NCBI GenBank assembly: GCA_946221385.1 | Contig: CAMIGX010000001.1 | Span: forward strand, 62,001-126,000 | Direction of reading: 5' to 3' | DNA: 64,000 nt | Source: an uncultured Propionimicrobium sp. | Lineage (GTDB): Bacteria; Actinomycetota; Actinomycetes; Propionibacteriales; Propionibacteriaceae | In this document: one piece after another, positions 51,852 to 61,139 of the stretch | How the letters are laid out: every line of letters starts with the position of its first letter | Numbering within the stretch: position 1 is the stretch's first letter | Notes under the pieces: model-generated | Database searches by the model: none | What the model was told of the DNA's origin: nothing | What the model saw: the letters and a program-made list of their open reading frames with translations, nothing else | Made by a program: the position numbers and the translations under genes

Positions 51852-53648
51852 CTATAGCGGCTTGGTGCGGCCAAAGTTACGACGCGCAGTCAGCGAACTT
51901 ATTAACATGCTGGTGGCCAATACCGCACCGACACCCTCACCAGCGCGCAATCGCAGATCTAACAGTGGCTCGAGCGCCAACTCCAGCAAGACGGCCCGAT
52001 GAGCGAACTCACGACTCACCTGCCCTGCCACCAAGTAGTCAGCCACTCCAGGTGCTTCCCGAACGGCCAACAAAGCGGGAATGCAGGTCGCCAAGCCGTC
52101 GAGAACCACAATTCCGCGCTGACTAGCAGCGCCACGCACGACGCCAGTCAAGAAAGCAAATTCGGCGCCCCCGATCTTGGCGAGCAAATCTCGTGAACTA
52201 ACCGACGACGGGGCTGCTTGGCCCTCTGCCAAGCCGATCCGAGCCAACGCGCCGTTAACCACTTGCGCCTTGCGCGCGACCATTTCGCTGTCAGAGGCGG
52301 TGCCGAGCCCGACGACCTGCTCGGCAGGCAGACCGAGCAGCGCCGCGGCCAAGGTCGCCGCGAGAGTTGTATTTCCGATGCCGATCTCGCCCAATGTGAC
52401 GAAACCTTCGCTCGCCAATTCTGCGCCCAAGCGTGCCCCCGCAGCGAGCAACTCATCGACGTCTGATCCGTGCAACGCGTCGTCGTGCAAAATGTCGCCG
52501 CGCGGTTGCTGGGGTCGAACGCTCAGCTGTGTTTTAGGCAGCTCGTCGGTCTCGGCTAAGCCAACACCGCAATCGACGACGACCGTCCTAATCCCGTTGG
52601 CGGCTGCCATGCTCGCGCCGATTGCCTGTCCGGCAACCGCAGCGTCGACGATCACCCTGGTCACTTGCGCATCAAAAGCTGACACACCGAGTTGCTGAAT
52701 TGGATGGTCAGCTGCCGCGATGACCAAAGTCGCGGTATCTAGATCTGCTCCACCAGCTGCTACCACGCGGTGTAGGGCTTGGTCGAGGACGCCCAGTGAT
52801 CCTGGGGCGGTCAGCAGTTCGTCGGCGTCATCGAAAGCAGAGACGCTGGCCTGCTGACTAACCCCGCGCAGATGTGACGTCGGAGCTGCGGGGGCTGCAT
52901 CATCGTCCCAAGAATTGGCCAAGATCACGTCAGCAAGCGGCAACCGCTTGCTCCACGCCCAACGCTGCAGACCCGGCGCTGGCGGCAGCTCGTCGGGCCA
53001 GCCTAGACACAACCAGCCGAGCGTCTCGACACCCTCAGGCAAGCCGACCAACTCAGCTAATTCAGCGGGCTCGAACAAGGTTACCCAGCCCATGCCGAGG
53101 CCCAACGCGCGCGAGGTGAGCCACATATTCTCGATCGCCGCAGCGCAACTCCACAGGTCTGCATCAGTAAAGGTATTGCGTCCCAGGATTCCGGAAGCGG
53201 GGGTACGCCGGTCGCAGGCAACCACGATGCCCAGAGGTGCTTCTCTAATGCCGGCGACCTTCAAGTCGCGCATCATGGCGCCCCGCTCATCGGAGAATCC
53301 GGCTGCCTGCTTCAGCTTCGCGCTGTCGGCAAGGAGGGCGGCGCGTTCGCGTCTTTCTACGTCGGAAACGACGATGAAACGCCACGGTTGGCTGAATCCG
53401 ACCGACGGACCCAGATGCCCTGAAAGTAAAACCTGCTCGACTAACTCTTCGGGCACCGGGTCTGGGCGGAACCGACGCACATCCCGGCGTGCTTCGATGA
53501 TCTCCTGCAGCGCTTGTTGCTGTTGGGCGTCGAAGGCCCAACTGTCTAGTCGACTAGCCCGTTGGGCAGCGGAACTTTGGTCACCGATGGTTGGTATCGG
53601 GCGATCCCAAAGTTGTCGGTCTTGCTTCGGTGCGTCGGGGCCAGTCAT
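51852..53648 (-). CDS. bluB/cobT: BluB-CobT fusion: DMB synthase and nicotinate-nucleotide:DMB phosphoribosyltransferase
   Basis: The 598-residue chain joins two lower-ligand enzymes. Residues about 45-240 are BluB, a nitroreductase-fold protein that makes 5,6-dimethylbenzimidazole from FMNH2 with oxygen (IEARRDVRRFRPDPVPEELV, GHLGPSVGFSQPWRFIVVSD, MGWVTLFEPAELAELVGLP). Residues about 265-598 are CobT, which activates DMB to alpha-ribazole phosphate (GEIGIGNTTLAATL, KIGGAEFAFLTGVVRGA, FAHRAVLLELALEPLL, LRAGEGVGAVLATSML). The base-binding loops differ a little from enterobacterial CobT. The fusion is known from propionibacteria. It lies 23 kb from the main cob cluster, with no riboswitch seen upstream. 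It implies that true B12 is the product and that oxygen is used for this one step. Confidence 0.93.
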   Translation of the reverse strand: MTGPDAPKQDRQLWDRPIPTIGDQSSAAQRASRLDSWAFDAQQQQALQEIIEARRDVRRFRPDPVPEELVEQVLLSGHLGPSVGFSQPWRFIVVSDVERRERAALLADSAKLKQAAGFSDERGAMMRDLKVAGIREAPLGIVVACDRRTPASGILGRNTFTDADLWSCAAAIENMWLTSRALGLGMGWVTLFEPAELAELVGLPEGVETLGWLCLGWPDELPPAPGLQRWAWSKRLPLADVILANSWDDDAAPAAPTSHLRGVSQQASVSAFDDADELLTAPGSLGVLDQALHRVVAAGGADLDTATLVIAAADHPIQQLGVSAFDAQVTRVIVDAAVAGQAIGASMAAANGIRTVVVDCGVGLAETDELPKTQLSVRPQQPRGDILHDDALHGSDVDELLAAGARLGAELASEGFVTLGEIGIGNTTLAATLAAALLGLPAEQVVGLGTASDSEMVARKAQVVNGALARIGLAEGQAAPSSVSSRDLLAKIGGAEFAFLTGVVRGAASQRGIVVLDGLATCIPALLAVREAPGVADYLVAGQVSREFAHRAVLLELALEPLLDLRLRAGEGVGAVLATSMLISSLTARRNFGRTKPL

Positions 53649-53702
53649 GAACTCAACCTAGCCTCCGCGAAAATTAGCGTGGAACTCAGGGTCGCCAAGC
53701 TC

Positions 53703-55196
53703 TCAGTTTGTGAAGTAGTTTGGCGCTTCGACCGTCAACTGGATGTCGTGCGGATGCGATTCGCGCAAGCCTGCCGGCGTGATGCGAATGAAACGTCCCT
53801 TCTCGTGCAGCTCGGGGATCGATGACGCGCCGGAGTAGAACATCGACTGATGTAGTCCACCGACCAGTTGGTAAATGACTTGACTCAGCGGACCGCGATA
53901 GGGCACTTGACCCTCGACACCCTCAGGGACGATCTTGTCGTTGGAGTTGATGTCGGCCTGGAAATAGCGGTCCTTGGAGTAGCTCATCTTCTTGCCGCGC
54001 GAGGCCATCGCACCCAAGCTGCCCATGCCGCGGTAGCTCTTGAACTGCTTGCCATTGCGCAAAATCAGTTGACCCGGGCTTTCTTCACAGCCAGCCAGCA
54101 GGCCGCCCAACATGATGGTGTCTGCGCCCGCGACTAGGGCTTTCGCTAAGTCACCGGAATATTGGACGCCACCGTCAGCGATCAGCGGCACCCCAGCCGC
54201 CCGGGTCGCTTTTGACGCCTCATGGATGGCGGTGATCTGCGGCACACCAACACCGGCGACCACCCGCGTGGTGCAAATCGAACCCGGGCCGACGCCGACC
54301 TTGACGCCATCCACGCCAGCATCAATCAGCGCCTTGGCACCGGCGAAAGTTGCGACATTGCCGCCGACGACGTCCACCCCCTGCGCACGCGGCTCGGCCT
54401 TGAGACGCGCGATGATGTCCAGCTCAGCTCGCGAATGACCGTGCGCGGTGTCTACGACGATGACGTCAACCCCCGCTTCGACCAGCGCCATAGCACGTTC
54501 CCAGGCATCGCCGAGAATGCCGACCGCTGCACCGACGCGCAGTCGGCCTTGATCGTCCTTGGTGGCGAGCGGATAGTTTTCGGTCTTGACGAAATCTTTC
54601 AGCGTGATCAGACCAGCCAATCGGCCCTGCTCGTCGACCAACGGCAGCTTTTCGATCTTGTGCTTGGCCAGCAGCGCCAGTGCATCGTCACCTTTGGTGC
54701 CGACCGGCGCAGTGACCAAGGGCATCGGCGTCATCACCTCGCCGACCCGTTTGGTGGGGTCGGTCTCAAAGCGCATATCGCGATTGGTGATGATGCCCAC
54801 CAGACGCATATCAGCCTCGACCACTGGCACACCTGAAATGCGATAGGTCGCACACAGCTCTTCAGCGTCCGCCAGCGTCTGGTCCGCGGTGATGGTGATC
54901 GGCGCGTCAACCATGCCAGCTTCAGAACGCTTGACGACATCGACCATGTGCGCCTGGTCTTCGATCGAAAGATTACGGTGCAACACGCCGATGCCGCCTT
55001 CACGTGCCATCGCGACCGCCATCCGGGATTCGGTGACGGTGTCCATAGCAGCGCTCAGTAGCGGCACATTGAGCGAAATATTTCGGCTCAGCTTGCTCGT
55101 GGTCACGACCTGACTAGGGATGACGTCAGATTCTTGGGGTTGCAGTAGGACATCGTCGAAGGTCAAACCCAGCTCACCGAAGGGCGAATCTGTCAT
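53703..55196 (-). CDS. guaB: IMP dehydrogenase
   Basis: GuaB oxidises IMP to XMP. The 497-residue protein has LTFDDVLLQPQESDVIPSQV, a CBS pair inserted in the barrel (about residues 95-210), VVDTAHGHSRAELD, the catalytic loop GVGPGSICTTRVVAG with the nucleophilic Cys, and MLGGLLAGCEESPG. The mobile flap SYRGMGSLGAMASRGKK is intact. ATG 55196 is preferred to a start at 55229 because MTDSPFGELGLTFDDVLLQP is where the family begins. Confidence 0.95.
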   Translation of the reverse strand: MTDSPFGELGLTFDDVLLQPQESDVIPSQVVTTSKLSRNISLNVPLLSAAMDTVTESRMAVAMAREGGIGVLHRNLSIEDQAHMVDVVKRSEAGMVDAPITITADQTLADAEELCATYRISGVPVVEADMRLVGIITNRDMRFETDPTKRVGEVMTPMPLVTAPVGTKGDDALALLAKHKIEKLPLVDEQGRLAGLITLKDFVKTENYPLATKDDQGRLRVGAAVGILGDAWERAMALVEAGVDVIVVDTAHGHSRAELDIIARLKAEPRAQGVDVVGGNVATFAGAKALIDAGVDGVKVGVGPGSICTTRVVAGVGVPQITAIHEASKATRAAGVPLIADGGVQYSGDLAKALVAGADTIMLGGLLAGCEESPGQLILRNGKQFKSYRGMGSLGAMASRGKKMSYSKDRYFQADINSNDKIVPEGVEGQVPYRGPLSQVIYQLVGGLHQSMFYSGASSIPELHEKGRFIRITPAGLRESHPHDIQLTVEAPNYFTN

Positions 55197-55381
55197 CTCT
55201 TGCACTTTGTACTCACGTCCCTTTCGCATTCACGTCGGCTGACCGTCGCGATCGGCGCATCAACCTCGTCGAAGCCTGCACCGACCAATGGGCACAAGTC
55301 TAGGCTCAGAAATCAGGCCCCATCACAAAGCCCGACGACTAGGCATCGCAGCCGACCCGCTGGCGTCAGAAAGGAACCGAA

Positions 55382-56602
55382 ATGAGCGTCCAAGAAATCG
55401 CTGAAATCATCAAAGGCAAAGAAGCTGACCTAATTGAACTGCGCCACGAGCTACATCAGATGCCAGAAATCGGCTTGGATCTACCCGAAACCCAGGCTCG
55501 GCTGCTGAAAGCTCTCGAACCTTATCCGCTGGAGATCAGCACCGGCACTAAGACCACCAGCATCACCGCGGTCCTACGCGGTAAGGCACCACTGCCGGAC
55601 GGCACTCGTCGGCCGGTGATCTTGCTGCGCGGTGACATGGATGGCCTGCCCGTCGAAGAACAGGCGCCGGTCGAATACAAGTCGACCAATGGCAATATGC
55701 ACGGCTGCGGACACGACATGCACATGACGGTCGTGATGGGGGCGGTGCACGCCCTTTGCGAAAAGGTCGACGAGCTCGTCGCTGACGTGGTGTTCATGTT
55801 CCAGCCTGGCGAAGAAGGCTATTCCGGCGGCCAGGTGATGATCGACGAAGGTGTCTTGGACGCAGCTGGCCAGCGCGTCGACGAAGCCTATGCGCTGCAC
55901 GTCTTTTCGGCTGGTTTCCCGGGCGGACTGATGCTTTCCAAGGCTGGCCCGATGGCTGCTGCCTCGGACAATCTGCGCGTCAAGGTCATCGGCACCGGCG
56001 GGCACGGCTCCGCCCCGCATTCCGCGAATGACCCGGTGCCGGTCGCTTGCGAGATGGTGCAAGCCATCCAGACCGTCATCACTCGACGTTTTGATGTCTT
56101 CGATCCGGCGGTGGTCTCGGTCGGCGTGCTTAAGGCCGGCAGCGCTTTGAATGTCATCGCTGAAAGCGCCTATTTCGAAGCGACAGTGCGCAGTTTCTCC
56201 CATGAAACTCAGGATCGTCTCTTCGAGCTGCTGCCGCAGGTCGTCCATGGGATCGCTGCCGCGCATGGCATGCGAGCTGAAGTCGAGATGGAAAAGCTGT
56301 ACCCGCCGACGATCAACGACGCCGCCTGCTACGACCGCACCCGCCAGATGATTGAGGAACTGTTCGGGGAACAGCGCTTCCTGGAACCGCCGACCCCGAT
56401 GATGGGCTCTGAAGATTTCTCGTTCGTGCTGCAGCAGGTGCCAGGCTGCTTCTTCGGGCTGTCGGCAGTGCCGGCGGGTCAAGATCCCACGACCCAGGCG
56501 TACAACCACTCGCCGCTGGCGGTCTATGACGATGCCGTCATCGTCGACGGCGCAGCCGTCCTGGCCGGCCTGGCGTACGCCGCTGAGCCGATCAAGCAGT
56601 GA
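55382..56602 (+). CDS. M20-family amidohydrolase (hippurate hydrolase / aminoacylase-like)
   Basis: A 406-residue zinc peptidase-like hydrolase. Metal ligands lie in RGDMDGLPV, MHGCGHDMHMTV and FQPGEEGYSGG, and a dimerisation domain contains GTGGHGSAPHSANDPVPVA. The C-terminal GSEDFSFVLQQVPG supplies another ligand. Such proteins remove acyl groups from amino acids; the precise substrate cannot be read. ATG 55382 has AAGGA 6 bases upstream. It is a single gene before the thiamine operon. Confidence 0.9.
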   Translation: MSVQEIAEIIKGKEADLIELRHELHQMPEIGLDLPETQARLLKALEPYPLEISTGTKTTSITAVLRGKAPLPDGTRRPVILLRGDMDGLPVEEQAPVEYKSTNGNMHGCGHDMHMTVVMGAVHALCEKVDELVADVVFMFQPGEEGYSGGQVMIDEGVLDAAGQRVDEAYALHVFSAGFPGGLMLSKAGPMAAASDNLRVKVIGTGGHGSAPHSANDPVPVACEMVQAIQTVITRRFDVFDPAVVSVGVLKAGSALNVIAESAYFEATVRSFSHETQDRLFELLPQVVHGIAAAHGMRAEVEMEKLYPPTINDAACYDRTRQMIEELFGEQRFLEPPTPMMGSEDFSFVLQQVPGCFFGLSAVPAGQDPTTQAYNHSPLAVYDDAVIVDGAAVLAGLAYAAEPIKQ

Positions 56603-56624
56603 CTGGTCAGCGATCAAATTCGCT

Positions 56625-56654
56625 AGTGGGCCCGTCAATCTGGACGGGCCCACT
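56625..56654 (+). terminator. terminator-like hairpin after the amidohydrolase gene
   Basis: A perfect 12-bp stem, AGTGGGCCCGTC (56625-56636) with GACGGGCCCACT (56643-56654), has a 6-base loop. It is not followed by a T-run, so it may be a weak or Rho-assisted terminator. Confidence 0.6.
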
Positions 56655-56691
56655 TGCCGGATAGCTTGCCTCAGCTGCCATAGTGGAAACC

Positions 56692-56770
56692 GGACACGGG
56701 GTGCCCCGCAGGCAGTGGAGCTGAGAACAGACCCGTGGAACCTGATCTAGTTAACACTGGCGAAGGGATG
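56692..56770 (+). promoter_or_regulatory. thi box: TPP riboswitch (THI element)
   Basis: The sequence shows ACACGGGGTGCC, GGAGCTGAGAACAGACCC and GTGGAACCTGATCTAGTTAA followed by CACTGGCGAAGGGA, which is the classic TPP aptamer. AAGGGA at its 3' end is also the Shine-Dalgarno of the next gene, 7 bases before the ATG. Ligand binding would hide it, so translation should be repressed directly by TPP. Confidence 0.96.
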
Positions 56771-56774
56771 TCCC

Positions 56775-58349
56775 ATGGGCTCACTTGATCTCCAAAGTCC
56801 TCACGTCGCGCGCGTCCTGTCGATCGCGGGCACCGATCCGACTGGCGGTGCCGGCACGGCAGCAGACCTGAAATCCATCACTGCCGCCGACGGCTACGCG
56901 ATGGCGGTCTACACCTGCCTGGTCGCACAGAACACCCAAGGCGTGCGCCAGGTGCACACTCCCCCGGTCGAATTCTTGACCGAGCAATTGAGCGCCGTCA
57001 GCGATGACGTCGACATTGACGCCATCAAGACCGGCATGCTCGGCACCGCAGAGATCATTTCGACGGTTTCCGCCTGGCTGGACGAACATCGGGTGCCGAT
57101 CCTGGTCGTCGATCCCGTCATGGTGGCCACCTCGGGCCATCGGCTGCTCGACGAGGCTGCTGAGGACGCGATGCGCGAGTTCTGCAAGCGGGCTACCGTC
57201 ATCACCCCGAATACTCCTGAGCTCGCCGTCTTGGTTGACGAACCGCCAGCCGCTGATGAAGCAGCTGCCCTCGATCAGGCCCGCCGCTGGGCTGCCGCCA
57301 ATGGGGTGGCAGTCGTCGTCAAGACTGGCCACCTGGATGTGCCGGTCATGACGTGCACCTGGGTTGGGCCAGACGGCGCAGAATATGCCGCCTCCTCCCC
57401 GCGCGTCGAGACGAGGAACACCCACGGCACCGGCTGCTCGTTGTCGTCTGCATTGGCTGCCCGGCTAGGCCGCGGTGACGAACCAGCTGCAGCGCTGGCT
57501 TGGGTCGTCGACTGGCTCTACGAATCCATCCGCTTTGGCGCGGCATTACAGGTGGGCAAAGGTCACGGGCCGATCGACCACGGGCATCGGGCACGCCGCC
57601 TGTCGAGCGCAGCCTTGACGACGCCCTGGCAGCCGCAGCTGGCGCAGTGTTTGGACGTCCCCGAAGAATTGGCGCCGGCAGCGAGCGCGCCGCGCCCGAC
57701 GATCGCAGCCGCTGGGCCGTGGACGGCCGCACTATGGCGCGCTAGTGGCACGCTGGCAGAGCAGGTCTATGCCTCCGATTTCGTCACGCGGCTCGGTAGC
57801 GGCGAACTGCCGAACCAGCATTTCGTCGACTATTTGAGCCAAGACAATCTCTACCTCGAGCGCTATTCGCGGGCACTCGCCGCGCTGGGTCTAAACGCGC
57901 CGAACTCAGACGATCTGCTGTTTTGGACTGCCGGCTCGGCAGCCTGCATCGCGATGGAACGCGAGATGCAGCAGGGCTACCTGGCCGACCGGCGCGACGT
58001 CGCGATGAGCCCGGTGACTAGCGCATATGTCAACCACCTGTTGGTGTCGACGACGCTGGACGATTACGTCGTCGGCGTCGCCGCGGTGCTGCCGTGCTAT
58101 TGGCTCTACGCAGAAGTCGGACATCAATTCCCCAATGTGCCTGACGATCACCCCTATGCGCCCTGGCTGGGAGCCTACGAGAGCAGCGAATTTGACGACG
58201 CAGTGCGGCAAGCGATCGGCATCGTCGAACGAGCGATGGCTGAGGCTAGCCCAGCTGCTCGCGCCCGTGCCGCGCTGGCCTATCTGTTGGCCTGCCGCCA
58301 CGAGTTGGAATTCTTCGACCAAGCCTTGCGCTTCGAGGCCGGTGCATGA
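56775..58349 (+). CDS. thiD/tenA: ThiD-TenA fusion: HMP(-P) kinase and aminopyrimidine aminohydrolase
   Basis: The 524 residues combine two thiamine salvage enzymes. Residues 1 to about 275 are ThiD, phosphorylating HMP to HMP-PP (VLSIAGTDPTGGAGTAADLK, KTGMLGTAEII, VDPVMVATSGHRLLDE, TRNTHGTGCSLSSALAARL with the anion hole). Residues about 318-524 are TenA/thiaminase II, with conserved SPVTSAYVNHLLVST, the catalytic Cys441 in VLPCYWLYAEVG and Glu in HELEFFDQAL. TenA releases HMP from degraded thiamine. It is first in the TPP-controlled operon and overlaps the MFS gene by 4 bases. Confidence 0.93.
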   Translation: MGSLDLQSPHVARVLSIAGTDPTGGAGTAADLKSITAADGYAMAVYTCLVAQNTQGVRQVHTPPVEFLTEQLSAVSDDVDIDAIKTGMLGTAEIISTVSAWLDEHRVPILVVDPVMVATSGHRLLDEAAEDAMREFCKRATVITPNTPELAVLVDEPPAADEAAALDQARRWAAANGVAVVVKTGHLDVPVMTCTWVGPDGAEYAASSPRVETRNTHGTGCSLSSALAARLGRGDEPAAALAWVVDWLYESIRFGAALQVGKGHGPIDHGHRARRLSSAALTTPWQPQLAQCLDVPEELAPAASAPRPTIAAAGPWTAALWRASGTLAEQVYASDFVTRLGSGELPNQHFVDYLSQDNLYLERYSRALAALGLNAPNSDDLLFWTAGSAACIAMEREMQQGYLADRRDVAMSPVTSAYVNHLLVSTTLDDYVVGVAAVLPCYWLYAEVGHQFPNVPDDHPYAPWLGAYESSEFDDAVRQAIGIVERAMAEASPAARARAALAYLLACRHELEFFDQALRFEAGA

Positions 58350-59677
58350 GCGCAGTTCAAAATTCGCTCACCCACACTGACCTCCTGACACCGGCGGCGC
58401 GCGCTGCGCTGCGCGCTGGCATCGTCGGCAACTGGATCGACAACATTCACGTCTTTTTGCCGTTGACGGCACTTGCGCCCGCAATGGCATATCTCGTCGG
58501 TCCTTATCAGGCAGCGTCCACCGGGGCCTTGGTGGTGATCGCGATGCTGCTCGGCCGGCCATTAGGTGGCATCATCTTCGGACGCGTCTCCGACCGCATT
58601 GGGCGGGCGCCTACGACCCGCCTCGCGATCGCCGGCACTGCGGCCTGTGCGCTACTGATCGCCTGCCTGCCGAGCCACAATGTCTTTGGCGCGGCGACGC
58701 TGTGGTTGTTGCTGGGTTTGCGTTTCGTGGGCGGCATCTTCGTCGCAGGTGAATATTCTGCGGCGATCCCGCTAGCGATGGAATGGTCGCGGCCCAGCCG
58801 ACGCGGGTTGGCAAGCGGAACAATTCTGTCGATGGCGCCGTGGGCGCAAGCCACCGTCGCCGCCAGCGTCGGCTTGCTGTTGGTGACGATCGGGCCGGAC
58901 AGCTACGTCCGCTGGGGTTGGCGGGCGATGTTCGTCATCGCCGCGCTGCTCTCGCTGGGCATGCTGAGCTATTACTCGCGACATGTCCTAGATGCCCCCA
59001 ACTTTCACCGTGCCACTAGGCAAAACCTCACCCAAGGCAGCGTGCGTGACGTCATCTTAGGCGCCTGGTCGGCGAACTTTTGGCAGTGCTTTGTGTTAAT
59101 GAGCGGACTTTGGTTGTTGACCAATTCGGTCGTCTTGATCCTGACCAGCCGGCTCGGCGTCAACACTGGGCTGGCTCCCACGCAGGTGTCCTGGGCGATG
59201 GCGCTCGCGTCTGGAGCACAAGCGATCGCGATGGCATTTGCGGGGCATTTGTCGTCGCTATTTGGCCGGCGCCGAGTGCTGATCGGGTGGGGCGCGCTGG
59301 CCGTCATCACCGCGCCTTGGCTGCTGCGGGCCGCGCTCGGCGCGACGACGACCTGGCAGGCCGCCGGTTGGGCGGCGCTCGCACAGGTGTGCACCGTCGC
59401 GGCCTACGGGCCGGTAGCCGCCTACCTTTCAGAACGTTTCCCGACCCAAGTGCGCTCGACCGGATATGGCATGGCCTACAGCCTTTCGCTGATCTTGCCA
59501 GCGTTATATCCGTTCTACTTGCCAACGTTAAGCAGGCTGTTCGGTCAACCCGGCGACGTGATGGCGCTGGCGGCGCTGGGCGGGATATTGCTGCTAATCG
59601 GCGCAGCATTAGGCCCAGCCTTCAAACCCTCCGACGTGGACTGTCAGCTCGACCAGATCGGTACCGTTGAGCCATGA
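58346..59677 (+). CDS. MFS transporter, probable thiamine-precursor importer
   Basis: A 443-residue transporter with about twelve membrane segments. GRPLGGIIFGRVSDRIGR is the loop 2-3 signature of the major facilitator superfamily, and the pattern (GNWIDNIHVFLPLTA at the start, GEYSAAIPLAMEW in helix 4-5) is near the metabolite:H+ symporter type. It overlaps thiD-tenA and thiM by 4 bases each and so falls under the TPP riboswitch. Import of HMP, a thiazole or another thiamine precursor is the best inference; family membership alone does not give the substrate. Confidence 0.85.
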   Translation: MSAVQNSLTHTDLLTPAARAALRAGIVGNWIDNIHVFLPLTALAPAMAYLVGPYQAASTGALVVIAMLLGRPLGGIIFGRVSDRIGRAPTTRLAIAGTAACALLIACLPSHNVFGAATLWLLLGLRFVGGIFVAGEYSAAIPLAMEWSRPSRRGLASGTILSMAPWAQATVAASVGLLLVTIGPDSYVRWGWRAMFVIAALLSLGMLSYYSRHVLDAPNFHRATRQNLTQGSVRDVILGAWSANFWQCFVLMSGLWLLTNSVVLILTSRLGVNTGLAPTQVSWAMALASGAQAIAMAFAGHLSSLFGRRRVLIGWGALAVITAPWLLRAALGATTTWQAAGWAALAQVCTVAAYGPVAAYLSERFPTQVRSTGYGMAYSLSLILPALYPFYLPTLSRLFGQPGDVMALAALGGILLLIGAALGPAFKPSDVDCQLDQIGTVEP

Positions 59678-60456
59678 CCAAGGACGCAGACCTCCAAATC
59701 GCAGCTGACGTCATCGCGGCTGTGCGAGCTGGTCAACCACTGGTGCATTGCATTAGCGCCGCCGTGTCCGCCGACGTCGTCGCCAACGGCTTGCTGGCCG
59801 CGGGGGCACGGCCCGTCATGACCGACACGATCGAAGAAGCACCAGCCATGACGCAGGCCGCAGACGCGCTGCTAATCAACCTAGGCATGCTGAGCCGCGC
59901 CGCTGCTGAGGCAATACCGATCTGCGCAGCGCTCGCCCATGAGCTCGACAAGCCTTGGGTGCTCGACCCGACGGCGGTCGGCACCGCCCCAGTGCGAACG
60001 CAGCTCGCGGCTGAGTTGCTGGCGCTGCAGCCGACCGCGATCCGCGGCAATGCGTCTGAGATCCGGGCGCTCGCTGGAGAACGACGTGCCGGACGGGGCG
60101 CCGATAGCGGCGATGGCGTTGACGATGCCCTGCCCGCTGCCCAGGCGCTAGCGCGGCGCAGCGACGGTGTCGTCGCGGTTTCTGGTCCGATCGATTTGAT
60201 CGTCGACGCTGACCGGATCCAGCGAGTGGCGCGCGGGCATCAGTTGCTGACCCGCGTTACTGGCAGCGGCTGCCTGCTGGGCGCGCTGAGCGCAGCGTGC
60301 GTCGCCGTCTGGCAGGACGCGTTCAGCGCTGCGTTGGCTGCGACGCTGTGGTTGTCGATCGCTGGTGAACGGGCCGCTCGGCTGACTAGCCGACCGGGTT
60401 CTTTTCGAATGCACTTGCTGGATCAACTGGACGCCATCGGTGAGGAGTGCCAATGA
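59674..60456 (+). CDS. thiM: hydroxyethylthiazole kinase
   Basis: ThiM phosphorylates the salvaged thiazole moiety. The 260-residue protein has PLVHCISAAVSADVVANGLLA, MTDTIEEAPAM, LINLGMLSRAAAEAI, VLDPTAVGTAPVRT, AIRGNASEIRALAG and TRVTGSGCLLGALSAA, whose GSGC holds the catalytic Cys. It overlaps the MFS gene and thiE by 4 bases each. Confidence 0.95.
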   Translation: MTKDADLQIAADVIAAVRAGQPLVHCISAAVSADVVANGLLAAGARPVMTDTIEEAPAMTQAADALLINLGMLSRAAAEAIPICAALAHELDKPWVLDPTAVGTAPVRTQLAAELLALQPTAIRGNASEIRALAGERRAGRGADSGDGVDDALPAAQALARRSDGVVAVSGPIDLIVDADRIQRVARGHQLLTRVTGSGCLLGALSAACVAVWQDAFSAALAATLWLSIAGERAARLTSRPGSFRMHLLDQLDAIGEECQ

Positions 60457-61097
60457 CCAAGCCGCTTGATCTGCGCTGCTATCTGGTGACCTCAGGGGCT
60501 GACCATCGCACCGTCGACGTCGCCGCAGCGGCGGCCGCTGCCGGAGCTGGCGTCGTGCAAGTGCGCAGCAAACAGCTCAGTGCTCGGGCTTTGCTGGAGC
60601 TGACTTTGCGGGTCGCCGCTGCGGTCGCTGCGGCGAACCCGGCTACCCGGGTCGTCGTCGACGATTCCTGCGAGGTGGCTTGGACCGCGAGACGCCAAGG
60701 CGCGCATGTGCACGGCGTTCACCTGGGCCAAGACGATCTCCCGATCCCCGCAGCGCGGGAGTTGCTCGGTCCCGACGCGATCATTGGGCTGACGACCGGC
60801 ACCCTCGAATTGGTGCGGGATGCCGAACAACATGCGGCTTTGCTGGATTATCTGGGCGCTGGACCATTTCGTCCCACTCCGACCAAGGATTCTGGACGTC
60901 CGGCGCTTGGCGTTGAAGGCTACCGACCACTGGTGGCTGCGAGCTCGCTGCCCATCGTCGCGATCGGTGACGTCACCGCGGACGACGTGCCGGCGCTAGC
61001 CCAAACCGGGATTGCTGGAGTTGCGATCGTGCGCGCGATTATGACAGCCGCCGACCCGGCTGCCGTCGTCAGGCAGGTGCTCGCCAGCTACAACTGA
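60453..61097 (+). CDS. thiE: thiamine-phosphate synthase
   Basis: ThiE joins HMP-PP with thiazole phosphate to give thiamine phosphate. The 214-residue TIM barrel has GVVQVRSKQLSARALLELT, VVVDDSCEVAWTARRQGAHV, VHLGQDDLPIPAARELLG, GLTTGTLELV and DYLGAGPFRPTPTKD. ATG 60453 overlaps the thiM stop (ATGA) and has GAGGAG 5 bases upstream. Last gene of the operon. ThiC and ThiG are absent from the window, so the operon as seen is for salvage. Confidence 0.94.
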   Translation: MTKPLDLRCYLVTSGADHRTVDVAAAAAAAGAGVVQVRSKQLSARALLELTLRVAAAVAAANPATRVVVDDSCEVAWTARRQGAHVHGVHLGQDDLPIPAARELLGPDAIIGLTTGTLELVRDAEQHAALLDYLGAGPFRPTPTKDSGRPALGVEGYRPLVAASSLPIVAIGDVTADDVPALAQTGIAGVAIVRAIMTAADPAAVVRQVLASYN

Positions 61098-61139
61098 TCT
61101 GCACTCAGAATCCCGGTCTGGCCGCGATCGTGCGTTTTA

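Noticed and set aside
55574..56653. 359-codon open frame on the minus strand
   Set aside because: Shadow of the M20 amidohydrolase gene, which has full metal-site motifs.
57997..58110. Possible loss of the TenA catalytic cysteine at SPVTSAY
   Set aside because: By counting from the conserved Tyr, the catalytic Cys falls in VLPCYW (Cys441), which is present.
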